39,649 nucleotides of DNA from Chloroflexota bacterium. GTDB taxonomy: Bacteria; Chloroflexota; UBA11872; UBA12225. The position numbers and the translations under genes are program-made. The notes beneath the pieces are model-generated. The model saw only the letters and a program-made list of their open reading frames with translations, did no database searches and had not been told where the DNA came from. The stretch's first letter is position 1. The number at the start of each line of letters is the position of its first letter. Of this stretch, positions 34,892-39,649 are shown piece after piece. Location of the stretch: NCBI GenBank assembly GCA_947446285.1, contig CANFGH010000019.1:1-39649 (forward strand), given 5' to 3'.

Positions 34892-35353
34892 ATGAACACG
34901 ACAACCGCGGCATCTCCATCAGTTTCACCGCAAAACCGGTTTGCGTCCGACCGCGTCGGATCGCCCAAAGAAATCGCAAGGCGCCGGGCATACAGCGCCA
35001 CCCCCACGCGTAAGCAGCCACAGGCACCATGCAACATGAAACTCCCCCCGGAACTACCAAAGGAGCGTCATGAAACCGGTCAGGAACTGGCGATGATGTT
35101 CCAAAGGGTAGAACCGGCCTTGCGGTTCGGGCTGGCCGTTGCCCTCGTCGTCGGGTGGAGCGTGAACTTCGTCGGACGTCACCCGGTCATGGGGGGAGGA
35201 CCGATGGAACTTGCAAACAGCGCCCTTGAGGCGTGCATCCTGAGCCTGATCTGGATGGCGATCCTTGCACGCACTGTCTACACGTGCATGCTCGATCAAC
35301 CGTCAAGCGCGTGGCATCCGCTTCCAGCCGCTCATGACCCCAGCCGCAAATGA
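34892..35353 (+). CDS. Small two-helix membrane protein of unknown function
   Basis: I do not recognise this protein. The full ORF has 153 residues: a polar ~67-residue N-terminus, then a helix FGLAVALVVGWSVNFVG, a short loop GGGPME, a second helix ACILSLIWMAILARTV, and a polar tail. The start is uncertain. ATG 34892 has AAGGA 10 bases upstream. ATG 35093 has AGGAA 7 bases upstream and would give an 86-residue protein that is mostly the two helices. It also overlaps the stop of an 8-codon ORF (MKPVRNWR at 35070, with AAAGGAG before it). A LexA-like palindrome lies 65 bases upstream of 34892. It converges on the next gene. Confidence 0.5.
   Translation: MNTTTAASPSVSPQNRFASDRVGSPKEIARRRAYSATPTRKQPQAPCNMKLPPELPKERHETGQELAMMFQRVEPALRFGLAVALVVGWSVNFVGRHPVMGGGPMELANSALEACILSLIWMAILARTVYTCMLDQPSSAWHPLPAAHDPSRK
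35070..35096 (+). CDS. Possible 8-codon leader ORF coupled to the small membrane protein
   Basis: ATG 35070 has a strong AAAGGAG upstream and reads MKPVRNWR before TGA 35094-35096. The stop overlaps the in-frame ATG 35093 of the membrane protein. This could be a coupling leader peptide or chance. Confidence 0.2.
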   Translation: MKPVRNWR

Positions 35354-35451
35354 ACGAATGCACGACCACCGCGTTACAAGGCGCGCCCTACGACCCCTGC
35401 CGCCCGTGGTCCATAAACCCTTTGATTTCGCCCAACGCCATCGAGCGACAA

Positions 35452-36627
35452 TCACGGTTCAGAGATGAGTGCCTGAAGGTGACGGCTTGCGACAACGGGG
35501 CGTGAACCGATGCCATCAATCTCAATGCTCGTTGCGAAGACCTCTACCTCGGATGGGAGCTGCACCAGGTACGGAAGCACTCCCGTAACCCGGACAACAC
35601 GTCCTGCACCCGGACCGTTTCGAACCCTCGCCGTCGAGATCCCTCCAACAGTAACCGGAGGAGGCATTCCGCCCGAGGGTCCGTCCAGTGTGGCGAGCAG
35701 CTCCGGAGCTGAACCCGGCTCATACCCAAGTAGGGAGACTGGCCTTCCATTTAAGGACGCTACTCGCTCCCATATCTGGGTCGGGCACGCGTCCTCGCCG
35801 ACCGATAGCAAGACGATCGTCAGCGGCGGCGCCGGATCGTACGCAGGTGAGCCGAAACGCGGGCGCGTCAGGGGCCACAGCACGTCATCCCATCCAAGAC
35901 GGGACACGGCACCTGGAACAATCCCCGAGGCCAGAACCCCGACGGCACCGCGGGTCGGCAACTGCCGCGCCGTGGTCTCGTCAAGCGGGAAGGAACATGC
36001 GACGATCGACCCGGTCAAGTCCATCGGGATTTGGGTCGGTGCCGAGGCCACAATCAGACGGCCAGCGACCGAGCGTCCTGCGCCCGCAACCCCGGAGATT
36101 GAAACGGCATTGCCCTCAACGAGCACGCTGTCGGCGAACACGCCAACCACCTGACCACCGACGTGCGCGTACACCTGCGTCTCCGTCGCCGAGCCCGCGA
36201 CATACGCGACTCCAGAAGTCGTCGAGAAGTAGATGAATGTCCCGGTTGCCGGCGAGACAATCCGGCGACGCCTTTGCCCGAAGAACAGGCGCTGTTCCGC
36301 AAGAAGGTCACCTTCGGCGAGTTGCTCGCCGATGTTACGGACAAGCATCTTCACGACCTGCTCAGGCGCCACACCAAGCGCTCCGGCAACATCAATCGCC
36401 CGTACGCGGCCGTTGCGGAAGATTGTTGCCACGTTGTGGCTCGCCGCGACCGTTGCCCCATTCTGGACGACGCACGCACCGCGCTCGCCGGTCCACCGGC
36501 GCCACCGGCGGAGGCGACCACGCTCCACGACTGCCCGGCGTCGAGGTAAATCGTCCCGAACCGGCTCGGGTACCGTGCCCTCGTTCGTCTCGAGAAATCG
36601 CGCCAGTTCCTGAGTTGTCGCGGTCAT
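35452..36627 (-). CDS. Barrel-sandwich-hybrid-like protein downstream of the MutL-like gene
   Basis: This 391-residue protein is not a named family to me. An arginine-rich N-terminus (~1-50) leads to KMLVRNIGEQLAEGDLLAE followed by RRRRIVSPATGTFIYFSTTSG (about 95-145). That rhythm of 'entry below Gly, then SPxxGxV' is typical of biotinyl/lipoyl-like barrel-sandwich folds, but no modifiable lysine is present. More beta-rich repeats follow (VGGQVVGVF, VVRVTGVLPYL). There is no signal peptide or membrane helix. It lies 93 bases after the MutL-like gene on the same strand, separated by a strong hairpin, and the pair probably acts together. Confidence 0.65.
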   Translation of the reverse strand: MTATTQELARFLETNEGTVPEPVRDDLPRRRAVVERGRLRRWRRWTGERGACVVQNGATVAASHNVATIFRNGRVRAIDVAGALGVAPEQVVKMLVRNIGEQLAEGDLLAEQRLFFGQRRRRIVSPATGTFIYFSTTSGVAYVAGSATETQVYAHVGGQVVGVFADSVLVEGNAVSISGVAGAGRSVAGRLIVASAPTQIPMDLTGSIVACSFPLDETTARQLPTRGAVGVLASGIVPGAVSRLGWDDVLWPLTRPRFGSPAYDPAPPLTIVLLSVGEDACPTQIWERVASLNGRPVSLLGYEPGSAPELLATLDGPSGGMPPPVTVGGISTARVRNGPGAGRVVRVTGVLPYLVQLPSEVEVFATSIEIDGIGSRPVVASRHLQALISEP

Positions 36628-36674
36628 CGGTTGCTTTCCACGTGCACCGGGCCCACAATCGGGAGGTGGGCAGG

Positions 36675-36710
36675 ACCCGCCCCCACAACGGGCCTCGGGT
36701 GGGGGCGGGT
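36675..36710 (-). terminator. Perfect 12-bp GC-rich hairpin between the MutL-like and barrel-sandwich genes
   Basis: ACCCGCCCCCAC (36675-36686) pairs perfectly with GTGGGGGCGGGT (36699-36710) around a 12-base loop. It lies just after the MutL-like stop. With no T-run it may attenuate read-through into the next gene or protect the mRNA 3' end rather than stop all transcription. Confidence 0.55.
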
Positions 36711-36720
36711 TCTCGCAGTA

Positions 36721-38499
36721 CTAACCGTCAGCCCTGCCATTCTCAACGAATGACAGGGCAGGATACGCGCGCAGTGCTTGGAACCACTGCAACAGTTTCG
36801 CCTGCCGCTTCTCATCGTCGTCTGGCAGCACAAGCGGGCGTCCCCGGCAATCGATGACGATGCCAACGGCACCGCCTTGCACCTCGACCCGAGGCGCCGC
36901 CGCCTCTCCCTTGCCCAATCCCACATCGAAGTCGCGGGACGGATAGAGCTTGAGCGCCGCCCGCTCGCCAATCGGCAAGGGGAGGATCTCGATCACCCCG
37001 AATGGCACATCCACGTGCAGTGGCGCCCGATCACTGTAGATGACCTCCACGCGGATGGCGGTATCCCCCTCGTGACCCTTCCCCTCCGGAGCGACGCAAA
37101 TGCCAAGGCTTAGCAACACATCGTGTTCAAGGTCAGTTCCGACCGCGAGGCTGCCCCCCATGTAACCCAGGACGCCGAGCAATGCCATTGAGGTGGATCG
37201 ATCGAGCGCGAGTTGGGTCAACCGTGTCGGTTCGGCTGCGTCAAGCATCTGCAAGACTGCCTGGGCCAAACGCGGCGTGCGGGCCAGCGCACCGCCACTC
37301 CCGATCAGCAGGTCCGGAGGCGGTATCGAGGCCAAGCCACGTGATCCCCCGCGCCACGTCCGGTCAGGTTCAAAGCGACGGCCGAGGCGTTCAAGCGTCG
37401 CCCGCAACGCCTCTCTTCCGAAGGCGTGATCGATGAGTAACTCTCGCACCGTGACGGGCACACGCCAGGGGGTCATCTGCGCCTGCCTCGCGTGCGCGAG
37501 CAACTGCGCGTCGTCAATGTCAAAAGGAAGCCACCGGGAAATCGCGGACGCGCCAACCTCCCTCAGCAGCGCCAGGCGCCCCGTGGCGGCACCAACGTCA
37601 TCCCGGACGACATTTACCCCGCGCCTTGCATTGAGCATTCCGGTATAGGTCGACGCCATCGTGTACGTGGCACCGCTGTGCACGGCAAGGACATCGACGT
37701 CATAACGATCGGCCACGTTTCGCGCGGCCACGAAGATGCCGTGCAACGACGAATGAATGATCATGCCCCCAGACGGACTGGTCAGCGGTTCCCGATCCAC
37801 GGGATCGGACCATCTCTGATAAAGGGATTCCATGATTCGGCGACCGACGGCCTGCAGGATCGGTTGCGGTTCCGGTCTTGTCAGCTGGTGCCTGCCCGGC
37901 AGGTAGTTGTCGATCATCAGTTTGAGTGAGTCGAACTGCCTGATGTCACCGGCAAGGATCAGATAGGGAACGGTACCCGCCATTCCGAGACCGACCGATT
38001 CGGCAACCGCGCGTGCGCGTTCGTGGTCGAGCCCCCGGGAACCCGACATCAGTACGACAATGTCTGGGGAACCGCTTTCCAGGAAGGCACCGATCACGTC
38101 GGGATTGAGGCCCGCGCCATCAAGGACCATGGGATCCAAAAGAACAAGAGGCAGGGTCTCCAGTTCTGCAGTTGCGACCGCAGCATCCTCTGGCGACGGC
38201 GCAATCACCGCCACCCTTGGCAGCGATCCAGCAGACGTAATCAGCGCGCGTTCCCGTGGCGCATCTGCCCACGTCCGGCCACCCGCCTCAAGGCATTGGT
38301 TGAGTGCCCGGGTTAGCGCACCTCGGACGTCGGGTAGTCCATCGTCCCCAAGCGTTGAGCACTCGCCGATCGATACAAGCCGACGCGACCCCGCCACGAG
38401 TTCAAGCAGGTAGGCGCGCGTGACCACGGTGCCCACATCGACCGCTAGGATCGGTTCTCGGGTTACCACTGGGTCCGAGACATTGTTTACCGCCGTCAA
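36721..38499 (-). CDS. MutL/GlmL-like ASKHA-fold protein
   Basis: The 592-residue protein resembles the MutL/GlmL family (PF13941), originally found beside adenosylcobalamin-dependent glutamate mutase, where GlmL is thought to act as a chaperone or reactivator. ASKHA features are LAVDVGTVVTRAYLLELV near the N-terminus (phosphate 1), IVVLMSGSRG, VLAVHSGATYTM (phosphate 2 region) and LLIGSGGALARTP (adenosine loop). No glmE/glmS or other B12-mutase genes are in the window, so its partner is unknown. The TTG start at 38499 has GGAGG 7 bases upstream. It follows an XRE regulator by 109 bases. Confidence 0.8.
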   Translation of the reverse strand: MTAVNNVSDPVVTREPILAVDVGTVVTRAYLLELVAGSRRLVSIGECSTLGDDGLPDVRGALTRALNQCLEAGGRTWADAPRERALITSAGSLPRVAVIAPSPEDAAVATAELETLPLVLLDPMVLDGAGLNPDVIGAFLESGSPDIVVLMSGSRGLDHERARAVAESVGLGMAGTVPYLILAGDIRQFDSLKLMIDNYLPGRHQLTRPEPQPILQAVGRRIMESLYQRWSDPVDREPLTSPSGGMIIHSSLHGIFVAARNVADRYDVDVLAVHSGATYTMASTYTGMLNARRGVNVVRDDVGAATGRLALLREVGASAISRWLPFDIDDAQLLAHARQAQMTPWRVPVTVRELLIDHAFGREALRATLERLGRRFEPDRTWRGGSRGLASIPPPDLLIGSGGALARTPRLAQAVLQMLDAAEPTRLTQLALDRSTSMALLGVLGYMGGSLAVGTDLEHDVLLSLGICVAPEGKGHEGDTAIRVEVIYSDRAPLHVDVPFGVIEILPLPIGERAALKLYPSRDFDVGLGKGEAAAPRVEVQGGAVGIVIDCRGRPLVLPDDDEKRQAKLLQWFQALRAYPALSFVENGRADG

Positions 38500-38603
38500 G
38501 CGAGTTCCTCCGGCGTCGGCCGACGCGGACGCCGCACCGTTGCGGACGCCACCGCTGTGCGGCCGAGGATATCACCAGTTCCCGGGAAGGCATCCAGACC
38601 CGG

Positions 38604-38615
38604 GAACATCAGTTC
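38604..38615. promoter_or_regulatory. GAAC-N4-GTTC palindrome upstream of the MutL-like gene
   Basis: GAACATCAGTTC (arms GGAAC/GTTCC) overlaps the stop codon of the XRE gene and lies 105 bases upstream of the MutL-like start. It shares the lexA operator core. It may be a LexA site, an XRE operator or chance. Confidence 0.3.
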
Positions 38616-39085
38616 CGGCGTGCCTGGTGTTCAAGCTTGTCGAGCACCTGCGAGAGGTGGCTCAGGGTCATCGCGCTCCGTCGACGTCCGCGCTCAACCT
38701 CGGCGACGAGGCCTCGCGAACAGTGCGCCGCGTGCGCCACGGCCGCCTGGGAAATCCCAAGTGCCTCGCGGCGGCTCCTGAGCGTCTCGCCAGTGACCGC
38801 ATCCGACGGCGCGGCCCAGTCCCCATCCGGAAGCGTCCACTCCCCGCGGCTTCGTGCCGCGCTACGTCCAGCCGTCGCTGCCCGAGGCGCCGGCGCATCA
38901 ATGACCGGCATTGCACCATTCGACGCGGGCACGCCGACTTTCGCCTGGATCGTGGCAAGCCTGACCACCGCGACCTGCAACGCCTCGTGGATTGCCTCGA
39001 AGACCGAACGAAGTTGCCGGATCTCCTGGGTGACGGATTCAATATTTTCGGAGTCGTTCATCTTCACGGGCTGCGCGATTGCCAC
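38609..39085 (-). CDS. XRE-family helix-turn-helix regulator with N-terminal coiled coil
   Basis: The 158-residue protein has a long amphipathic helix near residues 12-45 (QEIRQLRSVFEAIHEAL), an Ala/Pro-rich linker, and a C-terminal XRE domain: LRSRREALGISQAAVAHAAHCSRGLVAEVERGRRR. An HTH at the C-terminus with a coiled-coil N-terminus suggests a dimer. GTG 39085 is chosen because AAAGGAAC lies about 8 bases upstream; the track start is 39 bases earlier. Being directly upstream of the MutL-like gene, it probably regulates that unit or itself. Confidence 0.75.
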   Translation of the reverse strand: MAIAQPVKMNDSENIESVTQEIRQLRSVFEAIHEALQVAVVRLATIQAKVGVPASNGAMPVIDAPAPRAATAGRSAARSRGEWTLPDGDWAAPSDAVTGETLRSRREALGISQAAVAHAAHCSRGLVAEVERGRRRSAMTLSHLSQVLDKLEHQARRN

Positions 39086-39407
39086 GGACTGAGTTCCTTT
39101 CATCAGGAAGGGCAAACCGGGCACCGTGCCAGATCCTCAAGACCCCATCACCCGAATGGCCGGCTAGCCCGGGTTCGCATGACACGCCAGTGATCCACCC
39201 ACCGGGAAACACTCACTCCGCGCATCTCACGATGGGCAGGAATGCCCGCACCCGGTCACGACACGAAATGTCCAAGCCAACGGACGCCAATTGCGCGCAC
39301 ATTATGTCGCATAGCGCGGCATTGCCGCTAATCGCCGCGGCACAATCCCCGGCTCGGACAACCCCGCGTAAATCTCTTGAAGCACGCTTGGTGATCCTTT
39401 GGTTCGG
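39086..39407. other. Intergenic region before the insertion sequence
   Basis: About 320 bases with no gene I can support. The ORF on the plus strand that crosses it overlaps the XRE gene and the transposase in antisense and shows no family likeness. No tRNA or clear repeat is seen. Confidence 0.5.
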
Positions 39408-39649
39408 TGTTGTCTCTCACAAGGTTGTTGACAGGGCAGCGAGGCGGGAGAGGGGGGTGAGGCCCTTGATGCCGAGGTGTGGTCGGTCATTGTTGTAATA
39501 CTTCACGAAGGCGTCCAGTGCACGTTGACGCTCGTCCTCGCTCGCCAGCGGGCGCAGGTACAGGCATTCGCGCAGGACGGTCTGGAACCAGCGCTCGACC
39601 TTCCCGTTCGTCTGTGGCCGGTACGGCCGGGTCCGGCGGGCACCCACAC
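39408..39649 (-). mobile_element. Right-edge insertion sequence, IS481/IS3-like, cut by the window
   Basis: The element holds the last part of a transposase. The sequence TGTTGTCTCTCAC at 39408 overlaps the transposase stop and resembles the TGT...CTCTCA type terminal repeat of IS481 elements, so it is taken as one end. The other end and any target-site duplication lie outside the window. Confidence 0.6.
39417..39649 (-). CDS. IS481/IS3-type transposase, C-terminal part
   Basis: The visible ~76 residues are the end of a DDE integrase core: TRPYRPQTNGKVERWFQTVLRE contains the catalytic Glu (in KVERW), then YYNNDRPHLGIKGLTPLSRL, typical of the IS481 and IS3 families. The N-terminal HTH and first two Asp residues lie beyond base 39649. 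No stop or frameshift is seen in the visible part, so the gene may be intact. It faces the XRE gene from 330 bases away. Confidence 0.85.
   Translation of the reverse strand, partial: VGARRTRPYRPQTNGKVERWFQTVLRECLYLRPLASEDERQRALDAFVKYYNNDRPHLGIKGLTPLSRLAALSTTL

Noticed and set aside
39079-39498. 139-residue plus-strand ORF next to the insertion sequence
   Set aside because: Overlaps both the XRE start and the transposase in antisense and has no family likeness.
1-39649. CRISPR array or prophage
   Set aside because: No regular direct repeats with spacers, no cas-like, capsid, terminase or integrase genes apart from the transposase at the edge.

Overview
This is GC-rich bacterial chromosome of about 60% GC by eye. 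It is dense with housekeeping and catabolic genes and carries one cut-off insertion sequence at the right edge. I see no phage genes, no plasmid genes and no CRISPR array. Several features together suggest a Chloroflexota-type organism: an orphan MutL/GlmL-like ASKHA protein, DUF990-type ABC-2 exporter permeases, an ACT-malic enzyme, a LexA with a GAAC-N4-GTTC operator, and starts that look leaderless. No single marker proves the phylum.

Layout. 1-3.0 kb: tRNA-Gln, an NMN adenylyltransferase-like gene, and convergent pncC behind an orphan sugar-binding lipoprotein. 3.3-5.7 kb: ACT-malic enzyme and a glycosyltransferase. 6.0-9.4 kb: a membrane protein joining a degenerate PP2C-like domain to an extracytoplasmic propeller, divergent from lexA across an SOS operator. 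9.4-11.9 kb: galK, galT and a small upstream ORF. 12.0-14.6 kb: an orphan family-5 lipoprotein, rplU-rpmA, tRNA-Ala and a clear terminator. 14.6-16.9 kb: two unrecognised proteins and rpiA. 16.8-21.9 kb: a photolyase island with a photolyase of the DYEPGIH type, DUF2256, a renalase-like flavoprotein, DUF1761 and an Fe-S photolyase of the PhrB family. 22.1-25.6 kb: an orphan amidoligase, aroQ, a MazG-like NTP pyrophosphohydrolase and an aminotransferase. 25.7-30.2 kb: an ABC-2 exporter (ATPase plus two permeases) and argS. 30.3-34.7 kb: an aminosugar and cell-wall recycling cluster (nagB, murQ, a BadF-type kinase, anmK). 34.8-39.1 kb: a small two-helix membrane protein with a LexA-like palindrome upstream, then a barrel-sandwich-like protein, the MutL-like protein and an XRE regulator. 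39.4 kb to the end: the C-terminal end of an IS481/IS3-like transposase.

How the genes work together. Four themes stand out. Cell-wall recycling: AnmK and the kinase make MurNAc-6-P and GlcNAc-6-P, MurQ removes lactate, and NagB feeds glycolysis; nagA is not here. UV and DNA damage: LexA with its operator, and two structurally different photolyases with satellite genes. Leloir galactose use: GalT and GalK. NAD salvage: the NMNAT-like protein and PncC. The least explained and most interesting parts are the pseudophosphatase-propeller protein opposite lexA, the second and third GAAC-N4-GTTC palindromes, the orphan amidoligase, the XRE/MutL-like/barrel-sandwich block, and the repeated pattern of a TACNNT box 6-9 bp before start codons.
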